From Robertmurraya siralis (GTDB taxonomy: Bacteria; Bacillota; Bacilli; Bacillales; Cytobacillaceae): a DNA stretch of 64,000 nt. Position 1 is the stretch's first letter. Every line of letters starts with the position of its first letter. The stretch lies in contig NZ_SWLZ01000004.1 in the NCBI RefSeq assembly GCF_005502275.1, positions 1 through 64,000 on the forward strand. The letters are read 5' to 3'. The translations under genes and the position numbers were made by a program. Below, piece by piece: positions 17,685 to 28,129 of this stretch. The notes beneath the pieces were generated by a model. That model was not told where the DNA came from. It was given only the letters and a program-made list of their open reading frames with translations, and searched no databases.

Positions 17685-19733
17685 GTGCAAACAGTAATGA
17701 TTGTTGGAGCTGGTTTGGGTGGATTATCGATTTTAAAGATATTAAAAGAAACCGCTGTTCTGGATGTGAAAGTGGTCATCGATATTGATGAGAATGCTCC
17801 GGGAATCTTGTTTGCTAAGGAGCTAGGGATTGAAGTGGGAACAGATTGGAAAAAATATTTATCTGATCAGCTGGATGTGGTCATAGAAGTAACTGGAAGG
17901 CAAGAGGTATTTAACGAAATTCGTGAGTTAAGAGACAGGAAGACAGTGTTAATTCCAGGGAGTATGGCTTATTTAATCTCAAAGTTGATTGAAGAGAAAG
18001 AAGAATTAATCTCTAGACTTGAATATGAAACCTACAAACATGATTTAATATTTAATGCAACTGGTGATGGCATGCTTGTTGTAGATAAAGATGCGACGAT
18101 CACCTTCATCAATCATAGCGCAGCAACGATGATCGGAATGAAAAAGGAAGAAATGATCGGAAAACCGGTTTTAGAAGTTGTCCCAACTAGCCGTTTGCCG
18201 ATTGTTTTACAAACCCGAAAGTCTGAAACAAATCGAAAACAAACTCTTGCGAACGGGATGAAGATCATTACGACGAGAATCCCGATGATCGCTGAAAATA
18301 ATGAAATAATCGGAGCATTTGCAGTCTTTAAGGACATAACGGAAGTTGTCAATTTAGCCGAGGAACTCACAAATTTAAAAGAAGTGCAAACGATGCTTGA
18401 ATCAGTGATTCAATCGAGTGAAGAGGCGATTTCTGTCGTTGATGAAAATGGTTTGGGGATTATCATTAATCCAGCTTACACAAGATTAACAGGGCTCTCT
18501 GAGGCAGAGGTTATCGGTCAACCGGCGACTACGGATATTTCTGAAGGAGAAAGCATGCATATGCAAGTTTTAAAAACGAGGCGAGCTGTTCGTGGGGTGG
18601 CAATGCGATTAGGTCCTAACAAGAAAGAGGTCATTGTCAATGTGGCGCCTGTCATTGTTGATGGGAAATTAAAAGGAAGTGTCGGAGTCATTCATGATAT
18701 GTCCGAAATAAAGAGCTTGAACCGAGAACTGAGCAGAGCGAGGCAGATTATTCGAACGCTGGAAGCAAAATATTCATTTGAGGATATTATTGGTGATTCC
18801 GAAGAAATGCGTTTAGCTATTGAGCAAGCAAAGCTGGGGGCTAGAACACCTGCAACCGTTCTTCTTCGTGGAGAGTCCGGTACTGGAAAAGAACTCTTTG
18901 CTCATGCGATCCATAATGCAAGTGATCGAAAGTATAACAAATTTGTTCGCGTTAATTGTGCTTCTCTATCAGAGTCATTACTTGAAAGCGAACTTTTCGG
19001 TTATGAAGAAGGAGCTTTTTCCGGTGCGAAAAGAGGTGGAAAACGAGGCCTTTTCGAAGAAGCGAACAATGGTAGTATTTTTTTAGATGAAATTGGTGAA
19101 TTAACAGCGAATACTCAAGCGAAACTATTACGAGTATTGCAGGAAAGTGAAATTACTCGAGTCGGTGGCACGAGGCCGATTTCCATTAATGTAAGGGTAA
19201 TTGCTGCTACAAATGTTAATATTGAAAAAGGGATCATCAATGGAACATTTAGGGAAGATTTATATTATCGTCTCAATCGAATGCCGATTCATATTCCTCC
19301 TTTAAGGGATCGAAAAGGAGACATTCCGTTATTATGTGAGCGTTTGATCCAGAAGATTAATCAAGATTATGGGAGGAATGTGGAAGGAGTAACGGCAGAT
19401 GCCATGAAACATTTGCTTCAGTATCATTGGCCAGGTAATGTAAGAGAATTGGAAAATATTCTGGGACGAGCGATTATTTTCATGAATTATCATGAAACGG
19501 AGATTGATTTGTTGCATTTGCCGAATTTAAACATCATTCAGGAGCAGACATTCGAACCATTCTCTCATTCTGAAGCTGAAGGAGAAACATTAAACGTGAA
19601 ATTAGAGCGGTATGAGAAAGAGATTATCGCACAAACGCTTGCGAAAATGAATGGCAATAAGACGGAGACAGCCAAAGCTTTAGGTTTATCCGTTCGTAAT
19701 CTCTACTATAAGTTGGACAAATACAAATTATAA
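17685..19733 (+). CDS. bkdR: Sigma-54-dependent activator of the bkd operon, BkdR-like
   Basis: A 682-residue enhancer-binding protein. Residues 5-110 look like a nucleotide-binding Rossmann fold ([17 protein letters not shown]). Two PAS domains follow (about 120-235 and 240-350), then the AAA+ domain with Walker A GESGTGKE at 396-403, the sigma-54 contact loop GAFSGA at 443-448 (Ser replaces the usual Thr) and a C-terminal Fis-type helix-turn-helix ([19 protein letters not shown]). GTG at 17685 has GGGGAG 5 bases upstream; the frame extends to 17589 without a ribosome site. A sigma-54 promoter lies downstream, before ptb. Confidence 0.93.
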   Translation: MQTVMIVGAGLGGLSILKILKETAVLDVKVVIDIDENAPGILFAKELGIEVGTDWKKYLSDQLDVVIEVTGRQEVFNEIRELRDRKTVLIPGSMAYLISKLIEEKEELISRLEYETYKHDLIFNATGDGMLVVDKDATITFINHSAATMIGMKKEEMIGKPVLEVVPTSRLPIVLQTRKSETNRKQTLANGMKIITTRIPMIAENNEIIGAFAVFKDITEVVNLAEELTNLKEVQTMLESVIQSSEEAISVVDENGLGIIINPAYTRLTGLSEAEVIGQPATTDISEGESMHMQVLKTRRAVRGVAMRLGPNKKEVIVNVAPVIVDGKLKGSVGVIHDMSEIKSLNRELSRARQIIRTLEAKYSFEDIIGDSEEMRLAIEQAKLGARTPATVLLRGESGTGKELFAHAIHNASDRKYNKFVRVNCASLSESLLESELFGYEEGAFSGAKRGGKRGLFEEANNGSIFLDEIGELTANTQAKLLRVLQESEITRVGGTRPISINVRVIAATNVNIEKGIINGTFREDLYYRLNRMPIHIPPLRDRKGDIPLLCERLIQKINQDYGRNVEGVTADAMKHLLQYHWPGNVRELENILGRAIIFMNYHETEIDLLHLPNLNIIQEQTFEPFSHSEAEGETLNVKLERYEKEIIAQTLAKMNGNKTETAKALGLSVRNLYYKLDKYKL

Positions 19734-19767
19734 GGCTATGATCATGTTTGTAAAGATTAGCATGCAA

Positions 19768-19791
19768 TTTTTTTCGCATATCTGCAAAAAA
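19768..19791. promoter_or_regulatory. Inverted repeat between bkdR and ptb (terminator or activator site)
   Basis: A T run, GCA, TATC, TGC and an A run form a 9-of-10 bp dyad about 60 bases upstream of the sigma-54 promoter. It could end bkdR transcripts or be the BkdR enhancer site; sequence alone does not decide. Confidence 0.35.
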
Positions 19792-19839
19792 GTTCATGGA
19801 TTGCAAGCTAGAAACGGGAGTTTAAAACCCTTATTTTAA

Positions 19840-19856
19840 TTGGCATAAAAATTGCA
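19840..19856 (+). promoter_or_regulatory. Sigma-54 (SigL) promoter of the bkd operon
   Basis: TTGGCATAAAAATTGCA gives the -24 GG (19842-19843) and -12 GC (19854-19855) with exactly 10 bases between them, close to the consensus TTGGCACNNNNNTTGCA. It lies 80 bases upstream of ptb and directly downstream of the bkdR-like gene. Confidence 0.85.
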
Positions 19857-19937
19857 AACATACTTTATGTTATCGCAAAATGTATTTGACCAAATAAAGG
19901 AAAATACAGACAAAAATTAAAGGGGGTTGAATACAGC

Positions 19938-20843
19938 TTGAAATTGCAATCTCTAATTGACAGAGCCATACAATTTCCTTCAATCACGGTGGCGGTAGCT
20001 GCTGCTGAAGATGAGGATGTACTTGAAGCGGTACAAGAAGCGCTGCGAAGAAGGCTTTCCCGCTTCCTTTTATATGGCGACAAGGAGAAGATCATCGAGA
20101 TTATCAATGCTAAATTTCCTCATTTGATAAACAAGGGTGATGTTCAAATCATTCATGCACTTACGAATCAGGAGGCAGCTGAAAAAGCCGTTAAGGCTGT
20201 ACAATTAAATGAAGCCAATGTGTTGATGAAGGGAAATGTTCAAACCGCGGTTATTTTAAAGGCAATTTTAAATAAAGAATATGGTTTAAGGACAGGAAAT
20301 ATTCTTTCGCATGTTGCTGTTTTTGAAATCCCAGACTTTGAACGCCTTCTCTTTATTACCGATGCAGCGATGAATCTCTATCCTGATCTTGGACAAAAGG
20401 TACAAATTATTGAAAATGCCGTTGCAATTGCAAGAAGTGTTGGGGTCAATTGGCCAACAGTGGCACCGATTGCCGCTGTTGAAGTAGTCAACCCGAGTAT
20501 GCAGGCAACACTGGATGCTGCTGCACTTTCGCAAATGAATCGAAGAGAGCAGATAACGAATTGTCTTATTGATGGGCCGCTTGCGTTAGATAATGCGGTT
20601 TCGAGCTTGTCAGCTGAGCAAAAAGGAATCAAAAGTGAAGTTGCTGGACGAGCAGATATCCTGCTTGTGCCAACAATAGAGGTAGGAAATGCATTGTATA
20701 AATCATTGACATATTTTGCGAAGGCGAAGGTTGGAGGAGTCATTGCCGGGGCGAAGGCACCAATTGTTTTAACTTCCAGGGCAGATTCTGCTGAAAGCAA
20801 GCTTTACTCCCTAGCTTTAGCCATTTGTTCTACTAAACATTGA
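19938..20843 (+). CDS. ptb: Phosphate butyryltransferase
   Basis: A 301-residue Ptb/Pta-family acyltransferase that converts butyryl-, isobutyryl- or isovaleryl-CoA to the acyl phosphate, freeing CoA. The family C-terminal core is visible (GRADILLVPTIEVGNALYKS, then GGVIAGAKAPIVLTSRADS). The TTG start has AAAGGGGG 10 bases upstream. First gene of the operon, 82 bases after the sigma-54 promoter; works with Buk to make ATP. Confidence 0.95.
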   Translation: MKLQSLIDRAIQFPSITVAVAAAEDEDVLEAVQEALRRRLSRFLLYGDKEKIIEIINAKFPHLINKGDVQIIHALTNQEAAEKAVKAVQLNEANVLMKGNVQTAVILKAILNKEYGLRTGNILSHVAVFEIPDFERLLFITDAAMNLYPDLGQKVQIIENAVAIARSVGVNWPTVAPIAAVEVVNPSMQATLDAAALSQMNRREQITNCLIDGPLALDNAVSSLSAEQKGIKSEVAGRADILLVPTIEVGNALYKSLTYFAKAKVGGVIAGAKAPIVLTSRADSAESKLYSLALAICSTKH

Positions 20844-20873
20844 TGATATTTAACAAAAGAGGAGAGATACAAC

Positions 20874-21968
20874 ATGGAAATTTTCAAGTATATGGAGTCT
20901 TATGATTACGAACAAGTCGTTTTTTGCCAAGATAAGCAATCCGGACTAAAGGCGATAATTGCGATACATGATACGACTTTAGGACCAGCGCTTGGTGGAA
21001 CGCGGATGTGGACATATGAATCAGAGGAGGCAGCAATTGAAGATGCTCTTCGTTTAGCGAAGGGGATGACATATAAAAATGCTGCTGCTGGGTTAAATCT
21101 TGGAGGCGGTAAAACGGTTATTATTGGGGATCCTCGTAAAGATAAGAACGAAGAAATGTTTCGTGCCTTTGGCCGTTACATTCAAGGTTTAAATGGCCGT
21201 TATATTACAGCTGAAGATGTAGGAACAACTGTTGCTGATATGGATTTGATCCATGAAGAAACCGATTATGTAACGGGAATATCACCAGCATTCGGTTCAT
21301 CGGGAAATCCTTCTCCAGTTACAGCTTATGGTGTATATCGTGGGATGAAGGCAGCAGCTAAGGAAGCCTTTGGGAATGATTCACTAGAAGGAAAAGTGGT
21401 TGCTGTTCAGGGTATCGGTAATGTTGCTTTTAATTTATGCCGTCATTTACATGAAGAAGGGGCAAGTTTAATTGTGACAGATATTAATAAAGAAGCTGTA
21501 CAAAGAGCGGTGGAAGAGTTCGGTGCAAAGGCAGTGGAACCAGACGAAATTTATAGTGTCGACTGTGATATTTATGCTCCTTGTGCGTTAGGAGCTGTCA
21601 TTAATGATGATACAATTCCGCAATTAAAGGCTAAAGTTATTGCGGGAGCTGCTAACAATCAGCTTCGTGACACGGTTCATGGTGACCTCATTCATGAATT
21701 AGGGATTGTCTATGCACCTGATTATGTAATTAATGCCGGTGGAGTTATCAATGTCGCCGATGAGTTGTACGGTTATAACCGCGACCGAGCGATGAAGAGA
21801 GTTGAGACAATTTATCAAAACATTGAAAAGGTAATTGAAATCTCAAAGCGTGATGGAATTCCGACTTATAAAGCAGCAGATCGTATGGCTGAAGAGAGAA
21901 TCGAAAGAATGCGCAATTCCCGCAGTCAATTTCTTCAAAATGGCCATCACATTCTAAGCAGAAGATAA
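20874..21968 (+). CDS. bcd: Leucine (branched-chain amino acid) dehydrogenase
   Basis: A 364-residue NAD-dependent dehydrogenase that oxidatively deaminates leucine, valine and isoleucine to the 2-oxo acids used by the downstream complex. The catalytic Lys80 sits in LGGGKTVI, and the Rossmann motif [17 protein letters not shown] spans about 181-197. The family length is 364. GAGGAGAG precedes the ATG. It is 30 bases after ptb. Confidence 0.97.
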   Translation: MEIFKYMESYDYEQVVFCQDKQSGLKAIIAIHDTTLGPALGGTRMWTYESEEAAIEDALRLAKGMTYKNAAAGLNLGGGKTVIIGDPRKDKNEEMFRAFGRYIQGLNGRYITAEDVGTTVADMDLIHEETDYVTGISPAFGSSGNPSPVTAYGVYRGMKAAAKEAFGNDSLEGKVVAVQGIGNVAFNLCRHLHEEGASLIVTDINKEAVQRAVEEFGAKAVEPDEIYSVDCDIYAPCALGAVINDDTIPQLKAKVIAGAANNQLRDTVHGDLIHELGIVYAPDYVINAGGVINVADELYGYNRDRAMKRVETIYQNIEKVIEISKRDGIPTYKAADRMAEERIERMRNSRSQFLQNGHHILSRR

Positions 21969-22016
21969 ATGCTTTGTCAGTTAAATGGTATGGTTATTAC
22001 ATGTTGAAAGGTGTTA

Positions 22017-22084
22017 AGCGCAAGTTTCCGTTATGAATGGCTCAAATCATCGAATAAAGAACAGTAGGAAAGGAAATTTGCGCT
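22017..22084 (+). other. Long-range hairpin between bcd and buk
   Basis: AGCGCAAGTTTCC (22017-22029) pairs with GGAAATTTGCGCT (22072-22084), 12 of 13 positions, around about 42 bases. There is no T tract, so it is more likely an mRNA processing or stability element than a terminator. Confidence 0.45.
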
Positions 22085-22104
22085 TTCAATTGGAGGGTTA
22101 GACA

Positions 22105-23211
22105 GTGCCAGAGTCAATTAATCGAATTCTCGTCATCAATCCAGGATCTACTTCAACGAAAATTGGGGTATTCGATAATGAGAAATCTGTTTTTGAAAAG
22201 ACGATTCGTCATCGTAATGATGAAATTGGTCAATTTAATCAAGTTATTGATCAATATGAATTCCGTAAAAAGACGATCCTCGAATCACTCGATAAAGAAG
22301 GTATGAACATTTCCAAGCTTAAAGCGGTTTGCGGTCGTGGTGGATTGCTGCGCCCCATAGAAGGAGGAACGTATCGAGTTAACGAAGCGATGTTGTCCGA
22401 TCTTCGTGCTGGTTTTGCTGGTGAGCATGCCTCCAATCTTGGTGGAATTATTGCCCATGAAATTGCATCAGGATTGAATATTCCAGCTTATATTGTCGAT
22501 CCTGTTGTTGTTGATGAGTTGGAACCTATTGCTCGAATTTCAGGTTTTTCGTTAATAGACCGAAAAAGCATCTTCCACGCCCTTAATCAAAAGGCAGTAT
22601 CGAGGCGGGTTGCGCAGGAGTTAGGGAAGAGATACGAAGAGCTCAATTTAATTGTCGCCCATATGGGGGGCGGGATTACGGTTGGTGTACATAAAAAGGG
22701 GAGAGTTGTCGATGTGAACAACGGTCTTCATGGAGATGGACCGTTCAGTCCAGAACGTGCGGGTACAGTGCCTGCGGGCGATCTCGTTGCCCTCTGTTAT
22801 TCTGGACAATACTTTTATGAAGAAATCATGAAAAAACTGGTCGGACAAGGTGGATTGGTTGGCTATTTGAAAACAAATGATGCTCTTGCGGTGGAAAAAA
22901 TGATAGAAAATGGCGATGACAAGGCAAGCTTAGTCTATTCTGCGATGGCATACCAAGTAGCGAAGGAAATTGGTTCAGCTAGTGCGGTTTTATCAGGGAA
23001 GGTCGATGCGATTATTTTAACGGGTGGTCTTGCCTATGGAAAAGGATTTGTGCAGGAGATTCAGGAAAGAGTCAAATGGATTGCTGATGTCATTGTAAAG
23101 CCGGGAGAGAATGAGCTTCAAGCGTTAGCGGAAGGAGCGCTTAGAGTGTTAAGAGGTGAGGAAGAGGAGAAACATTATCCAAACCCAGTAAAGAGCAGTG
23201 AGAGGATTTGA
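22105..23211 (+). CDS. buk: Butyrate kinase
   Basis: A 368-residue ASKHA-fold kinase of the acetate kinase family that makes ATP from acyl phosphate, the second half of the Ptb-Buk pathway. Visible are [14 protein letters not shown] at the N-terminus, [12 protein letters not shown] in the middle and [14 protein letters not shown] near the C-terminus. The GTG start has TTGGAGGGT upstream. Branched-chain acyl phosphates are the expected substrates given the context. Confidence 0.95.
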   Translation: MPESINRILVINPGSTSTKIGVFDNEKSVFEKTIRHRNDEIGQFNQVIDQYEFRKKTILESLDKEGMNISKLKAVCGRGGLLRPIEGGTYRVNEAMLSDLRAGFAGEHASNLGGIIAHEIASGLNIPAYIVDPVVVDELEPIARISGFSLIDRKSIFHALNQKAVSRRVAQELGKRYEELNLIVAHMGGGITVGVHKKGRVVDVNNGLHGDGPFSPERAGTVPAGDLVALCYSGQYFYEEIMKKLVGQGGLVGYLKTNDALAVEKMIENGDDKASLVYSAMAYQVAKEIGSASAVLSGKVDAIILTGGLAYGKGFVQEIQERVKWIADVIVKPGENELQALAEGALRVLRGEEEEKHYPNPVKSSERI

Positions 23212-23229
23212 AAAAGGAGGTCGTTTTTT

Positions 23230-24651
23230 ATGGCGAAGGAATATGATTTAGTCATTCTTGGCGGTGGTACAGGTGGCTACGTCGCAGCGATTCGGGCATC
23301 TCAGTTAGGCTTAAAAACGGCAATCGTTGAGAAAGGAAAACTTGGCGGCACCTGTCTACATAAAGGGTGTATCCCCAGTAAAGCATTGTTAAGAAGCGCT
23401 GAAGTATTTGCGACGACAAAAAAAAGCGAAGAATTCGGTGTGGAAACCACAGGTGTTTCATTAAATTTTGCCAAGGTGCAGGAACGAAAAAACAATATCA
23501 TTGAACAACTTCATAAAGGTGTTCAACATTTAATGAAGCAAGGTAAGATTGATGTTTTTGCAGGAACAGGGAGAATTTTAGGTCCGTCTATATTTTCACC
23601 TATGCCAGGAACAATTTCTGTTGAAATGAATGATGAAACAGAAAACGAAATGCTAATTCCTAAAAACGTTATTATTGGAACTGGTTCAAGGCCGCGTACT
23701 TTACCGGGATTAGACATAGATGGTGAGCTAGTAATGACTTCAGATGAAGCGTTGCAAATGGACTCACTTCCCCATTCGATCATTATTGTTGGCGGCGGTG
23801 TGATTGGAATTGAATGGGCATCAATGTTGTCGGATTTTGGGGTTGAAGTAACAATTATTGAATACGCAGATCGTATTTTACCAACAGAGGACAAAGAAAT
23901 TTCCAAGGAAATGCAGCGGCTGATGAAGAAGCGTAAAATCAATGTTGTCACAAGTGCAAAGGTTTTGCCAGAAACGCTTCAAAAAGGAGAAACTGTCACC
24001 ATCTCTGCTGAAGTAAAGGGAACAGAAAAACAATTTAAAGCAGATAAAATACTTGTTTCGGTTGGCCGTATCGCAAACACAGAAGGAATAGGTTTAGAAA
24101 ATACCGATATTCAAGTAGAAAAAGGGTTCATTGTCACAAATGATTTTTATCAAACAAAAGAATCGCACATTTATGCGATAGGAGATTGTATCGGTGGCTT
24201 GCAGCTTGCCCATGTTGCTTCACATGAAGGGATTGTTGCGGTTGAGCATATTGCTGGAGAGAAGCCAGAACCTCTTGACTATCGGTTAATTTCTAAATGT
24301 ATATATAGCGCTCCTGAGGTAGCAAGTGTTGGTTATACGGAAGAAGAAGCAAAGGAAAAAGGACACAAAGTTAAAGTTGGAAAATTTTCCTTCCGTGCGA
24401 TTGGAAAGGCGCTTGTTTTTGGTGAATCAGATGGATTTGTGAAAATGATCGCTGATGAAGAAAGCAATGATATATTAGGCGTCCATATGATTGGACCTCA
24501 TGTAACAGATATGATTTCTGAAGCGGGTTTAGCACAAGTATTAGATGCGACACCTTGGGAGGTTGCCCATACGATTCATCCGCATCCAACTTTATCAGAA
24601 GCGATTGGTGAAGCAGCTTTAGCGGTTGATGGCAAGGCGATACATGGATAA
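23230..24651 (+). CDS. lpdV: Dihydrolipoyl dehydrogenase (E3) of the branched-chain complex
   Basis: A 473-residue FAD flavoprotein disulfide reductase. The FAD-binding GGGTGGYVAAIRASQLG lies at about 11-27, the redox disulfide is Cys42 and Cys47 (GGTCLHKGC), the NAD-binding GGGVIGIEWASML follows mid-protein, and the C-terminal HPHPTLSEAIGEA holds the catalytic His. It reoxidises the lipoyl group of BkdB. AAGGAGG is upstream, 18 bases after buk. Confidence 0.96.
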   Translation: MAKEYDLVILGGGTGGYVAAIRASQLGLKTAIVEKGKLGGTCLHKGCIPSKALLRSAEVFATTKKSEEFGVETTGVSLNFAKVQERKNNIIEQLHKGVQHLMKQGKIDVFAGTGRILGPSIFSPMPGTISVEMNDETENEMLIPKNVIIGTGSRPRTLPGLDIDGELVMTSDEALQMDSLPHSIIIVGGGVIGIEWASMLSDFGVEVTIIEYADRILPTEDKEISKEMQRLMKKRKINVVTSAKVLPETLQKGETVTISAEVKGTEKQFKADKILVSVGRIANTEGIGLENTDIQVEKGFIVTNDFYQTKESHIYAIGDCIGGLQLAHVASHEGIVAVEHIAGEKPEPLDYRLISKCIYSAPEVASVGYTEEEAKEKGHKVKVGKFSFRAIGKALVFGESDGFVKMIADEESNDILGVHMIGPHVTDMISEAGLAQVLDATPWEVAHTIHPHPTLSEAIGEAALAVDGKAIHG

Positions 24652-24671
24652 GATTAATTTCTCGGGAGGGA

Positions 24672-25670
24672 ATGGAATTGACTGAGAATCGTCATAGCGC
24701 TCTTGGATTGAGCGATGAAAAGGTGCTGGAAATGTACGAAACAATGCTGTTGGCAAGAAGAATTGATGAACGGATGTGGCTCTTAAACCGTGCAGGTAAG
24801 ATTCCGTTTGTTATTTCTTGTCAAGGGCAGGAGGCTGCCCAGGTTGGTGCGGCATTTGCATTAGATAAAGAGAAAGATTATGTATTGCCCTATTATCGCG
24901 ACATGGGGGTAGTATTGACTTTTGGAATGACAGCAACAGAATTAATGCTTTCTGCATTTGCAAAAGGGGAAGATCCGAATTCTGGGGGCCGACAAATGCC
25001 CGGACATTTTGGACAAAAGAAAAATCGGATTGTCACCGGTTCATCCCCTGTAACGACACAGGTTCCTCATGCGGTTGGAGTGGCATTAGCAGGAAAGATG
25101 GAGGATAAAGATCTTGTCACTTTCGTCACCTTTGGTGAAGGTTCATCGAATCAGGGTGACTTCCATGAAGGTGCCAATTTTGCGGGTGTTCATAAGCTCC
25201 CAGTTATCTTTATGTGTGAGAATAATAAATATGCAATTTCTGTACCCATTGAAAAGCAGTTGGCTTGTGAAAATGTCTCTGATCGTGCTGTTGGTTATGG
25301 AATGCCTGGAATTACAGTCGACGGAAATGATCCGTTAGAGGTGTATAAGGCTGTTAAAGAGGCAGCGGATCGCGGACGCCGTGGCGAAGGTCCATCATTA
25401 ATTGAAACGATTTCTTACCGTCTAACTCCACATTCTTCAGATGACGATGATAGAAGCTATCGTGCTCCTGATGAGGTCGCTGAAGCGAAAACAAAAGACC
25501 CGATTATTACTTTTGGAGCTTATTTGAAGGAAAATGGTGTAATGAACGATGAGAAGGAAAAAGAAATTAACGATCGTGTGATGAAAATCGTTAACGAAGC
25601 AACAGATTATGCAGAAAACGCTCCATACGCAGAGGCAGAATATGCGATGAAGCATGTGTATGCAGAGTAA
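24672..25670 (+). CDS. bkdAA: Branched-chain 2-oxoacid dehydrogenase E1 alpha
   Basis: A 332-residue thiamine-diphosphate E1 alpha subunit. GRQMPGHFG marks the active-site entrance, and the ThDP motif runs from FGEGSSNQGDFHEG to ENNKYAIS. It decarboxylates the keto acids of Val, Leu and Ile with BkdAB. GGGAGGG precedes the ATG; it is 20 bases after lpdV and 14 before bkdAB. Confidence 0.96.
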   Translation: MELTENRHSALGLSDEKVLEMYETMLLARRIDERMWLLNRAGKIPFVISCQGQEAAQVGAAFALDKEKDYVLPYYRDMGVVLTFGMTATELMLSAFAKGEDPNSGGRQMPGHFGQKKNRIVTGSSPVTTQVPHAVGVALAGKMEDKDLVTFVTFGEGSSNQGDFHEGANFAGVHKLPVIFMCENNKYAISVPIEKQLACENVSDRAVGYGMPGITVDGNDPLEVYKAVKEAADRGRRGEGPSLIETISYRLTPHSSDDDDRSYRAPDEVAEAKTKDPIITFGAYLKENGVMNDEKEKEINDRVMKIVNEATDYAENAPYAEAEYAMKHVYAE

Positions 25671-25684
25671 GGGGGAAGATTGAA

Positions 25685-26668
25685 ATGGCAGTCATTTCAT
25701 ATATAGATGCAGTGACGATGGCGATTCGTGAGGAAATGGAAAGAGACTCTAAAGTTTTCGTTCTTGGTGAAGATGTAGGGAAAAAGGGCGGAGTTTTTAA
25801 AGCAACTCAAGGATTATACGAGCAGTTTGGGGAAGACAGAGTCATTGATACCCCCCTTGCTGAATCAGCGATCGCAGGAGTAGGAATTGGGGCAGCAATG
25901 TATGGCATGCGTCCGATTGCGGAAATGCAATTTGCTGATTTTATCATGCCGGCTGTCAATCAAATCATTTCTGAAGCAGCAAAAATCCGTTATCGTTCCA
26001 ATAATGACTGGAATTGTCCCATTGTGATTCGCGCCCCATATGGTGGCGGTATTCATGGAGCATTGTATCATTCCCAATCGGTTGAAGCCGTATTCGCCAA
26101 CCAGCCTGGATTAAAAATTGTCATGCCATCTACGCCATACGATGTAAAGGGACTATTAAAGGCTGCAATTCGTGATGAAGACCCGGTTCTCTTTTTCGAG
26201 CATAAAAGAGCATACCGTTTAATTAAAGGCGAAGTACCTACTGAAGATTATGTTCTTCCAATCGGAAAAGCGGATGTCAAGCGTGAAGGCGATGATATTA
26301 CTGTTATTACGTACGGGTTATGTGTTCATTTTGCACTGCAGGCTGCTGAACGACTTGCGAGTGAGGGCATTTCGGCACATATTTTAGATTTGCGTACTGT
26401 TTATCCGTTGGATAAAGAAGCCATTATTAAGGCAGCCAGCAAGACGGGTAAAGTATTGCTTATAACAGAGGACAATAAGGAAGGCAGCATTATTAGTGAA
26501 GTGTCGGCGATAATTGCAGAAAATTGCCTCTTCGATTTGGATGCTCCGATTAAGCGCTTAGCGGGACCAGATGTACCTGCAATGCCATATGCACCGACAA
26601 TGGAAAAGTATTTTATGGTTAATCCGGATAAAGTTGAACAAGCGATGCGAGAGTTGGCTGAATTTTAA
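25685..26668 (+). CDS. bkdAB: Branched-chain 2-oxoacid dehydrogenase E1 beta
   Basis: A 327-residue E1 beta subunit. It begins with the pyrimidine-domain sequence VFVLGEDVGKKGGVFKAT, contains APYGGGIHGALYHSQS and ends with the transketolase C-terminal fold (RLAGPDVPAMPYAPTMEKYF). It forms the heterotetramer with BkdAA. The operon position and length are standard. Confidence 0.96.
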   Translation: MAVISYIDAVTMAIREEMERDSKVFVLGEDVGKKGGVFKATQGLYEQFGEDRVIDTPLAESAIAGVGIGAAMYGMRPIAEMQFADFIMPAVNQIISEAAKIRYRSNNDWNCPIVIRAPYGGGIHGALYHSQSVEAVFANQPGLKIVMPSTPYDVKGLLKAAIRDEDPVLFFEHKRAYRLIKGEVPTEDYVLPIGKADVKREGDDITVITYGLCVHFALQAAERLASEGISAHILDLRTVYPLDKEAIIKAASKTGKVLLITEDNKEGSIISEVSAIIAENCLFDLDAPIKRLAGPDVPAMPYAPTMEKYFMVNPDKVEQAMRELAEF

Positions 26669-26704
26669 ATAGAGAAAAAGCGTAGTTGAAGGAGGTTTTT
26701 CGAA

Positions 26705-27964
26705 TTGACAATTGAACAAATTAAAATGCCTCAATTAGGAGAAAGTGTTACCGAAGGAACAATAAGCAAATGGCTTGTATCAGCAGGGGATAAAGTCAAT
26801 AAGTACGACCCGCTGGCAGAGGTTATGACAGATAAAGTAAATGCGGAAATACCCTCCTCTTTTTCCGGTGTCATAAAAGAACTAATTGCAAATGAAGGGG
26901 ATACGCTAGCAGTAGGTGAAGTGATTTGCTCTGTGGAAGTAGAGGGCAGTGTAAGTGAAGCAGATGAAGAAGCTCCTGCTGCTCAAAATGAAGCAGACTT
27001 TTCAAGTACAAACGCTTTGCTTGATGCAACAAACAGCAAAGCTCGTTATTCACCTGCTGTACTGAAACTTTCACAAGAACATGGTATTGATTTGAATCTT
27101 GTGCAGGGAAGCGGTGCTGGCGGACGTATTACCCGTAAGGATATTTTAAAGATTGTTGAGTCAGGTCAGATTCCAAAATCGGTTCAAGCTGAGACACCGC
27201 CTGCGAAACCTCAAGCTCAGACAGCAAAACAAAGCGCTCCTGTGCCATCGATTCCAGTTGGGGCTGGTGATACTGAAATTCCACTAACTGGAGTTCGCAA
27301 AGCAATTGCAGCAAATATGCTTAAAAGCAAGCATGAAATCCCGCATGCTTGGACAATGATCGAAGTCGATGTGACGAATTTAGTTGAATATCGAAACATG
27401 GTCAAGGATGAATTCAAAAATAAAGAAGGATTTAATTTGACTTTCTTCGCGTTTTTTGTCAAAGCTGTTGCTCAAGCCTTAAAAGAGTTCCCACAAATGA
27501 ATTCAATGTGGGCAGGAGATAAAATCGTGCAGAAAAAAGACATCAATATTTCTATTGCAGTAGCAACAGATGATGCATTGTTTGTACCGGTTATCAAGGC
27601 AGCCGATGAGAAAACAATTAAAGGGATTGCTCGCGAGATTACCGAGTATGCCACAAAGGTGCGTGCTGGTAAATTGACAAGCGAAGACATGCAGGGCGGG
27701 ACATTTACAGTGAATAACACAGGTTCATTCGGCTCTGTCCAATCGATGGGAATCATTAATTATCCACAAGCTGGGATTTTACAAGTGGAATCGATTGTCA
27801 AGCGCCCTGTTGTTATAAATGGCATGATTGCCGTTCGTGATATGGTGAATTTATGCTTGTCGCTTGATCATCGCGTTCTTGATGGCTTAGTATGTGGTCG
27901 TTTTCTCCAAAGAGTTAAAGAAATTCTTGAACATACAAGCAAAGAAAATACCTCGATTTACTAA
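26705..27964 (+). CDS. bkdB: Dihydrolipoyl acyltransferase E2 of the branched-chain complex
   Basis: A 419-residue E2 core protein. It has one N-terminal lipoyl domain (1-80) with the lipoylated lysine in EVMTDKVNAEIPS, a peripheral subunit-binding domain (about 115-150, ARYSPAVLKLSQEHGIDL) and an acyltransferase domain ending in SLDHRVLDGLVCGRFL with the catalytic His. Flexible Ala/Pro/Gln linkers separate the domains. The TTG start has AAGGAGG upstream. Last gene of the bkd operon; a terminator follows. Confidence 0.96.
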   Translation: MTIEQIKMPQLGESVTEGTISKWLVSAGDKVNKYDPLAEVMTDKVNAEIPSSFSGVIKELIANEGDTLAVGEVICSVEVEGSVSEADEEAPAAQNEADFSSTNALLDATNSKARYSPAVLKLSQEHGIDLNLVQGSGAGGRITRKDILKIVESGQIPKSVQAETPPAKPQAQTAKQSAPVPSIPVGAGDTEIPLTGVRKAIAANMLKSKHEIPHAWTMIEVDVTNLVEYRNMVKDEFKNKEGFNLTFFAFFVKAVAQALKEFPQMNSMWAGDKIVQKKDINISIAVATDDALFVPVIKAADEKTIKGIAREITEYATKVRAGKLTSEDMQGGTFTVNNTGSFGSVQSMGIINYPQAGILQVESIVKRPVVINGMIAVRDMVNLCLSLDHRVLDGLVCGRFLQRVKEILEHTSKENTSIY

Positions 27965-27994
27965 ATGTTATTTTAAAATAGCATATAATCTCTT

Positions 27995-28030
27995 GAAGAC
28001 CGTTTATTAAACAACGGTCTTCCTCTTTTC
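27995..28030 (+). terminator. Terminator of the bkd operon
   Basis: A perfect 10-bp stem, GAAGACCGTT with AACGGTCTTC, around an 8-base loop, followed by a pyrimidine and T-rich tract. Confidence 0.8.
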
Positions 28031-28129
28031 TCTCCGTTGCTTGAATGAAATTCGTGTACTACAATAGTGGTATCAATAGAAAATTTAATAATCGGAATTT
28101 TTAATAACCTCATGGAAGGTGGAGAGGAA

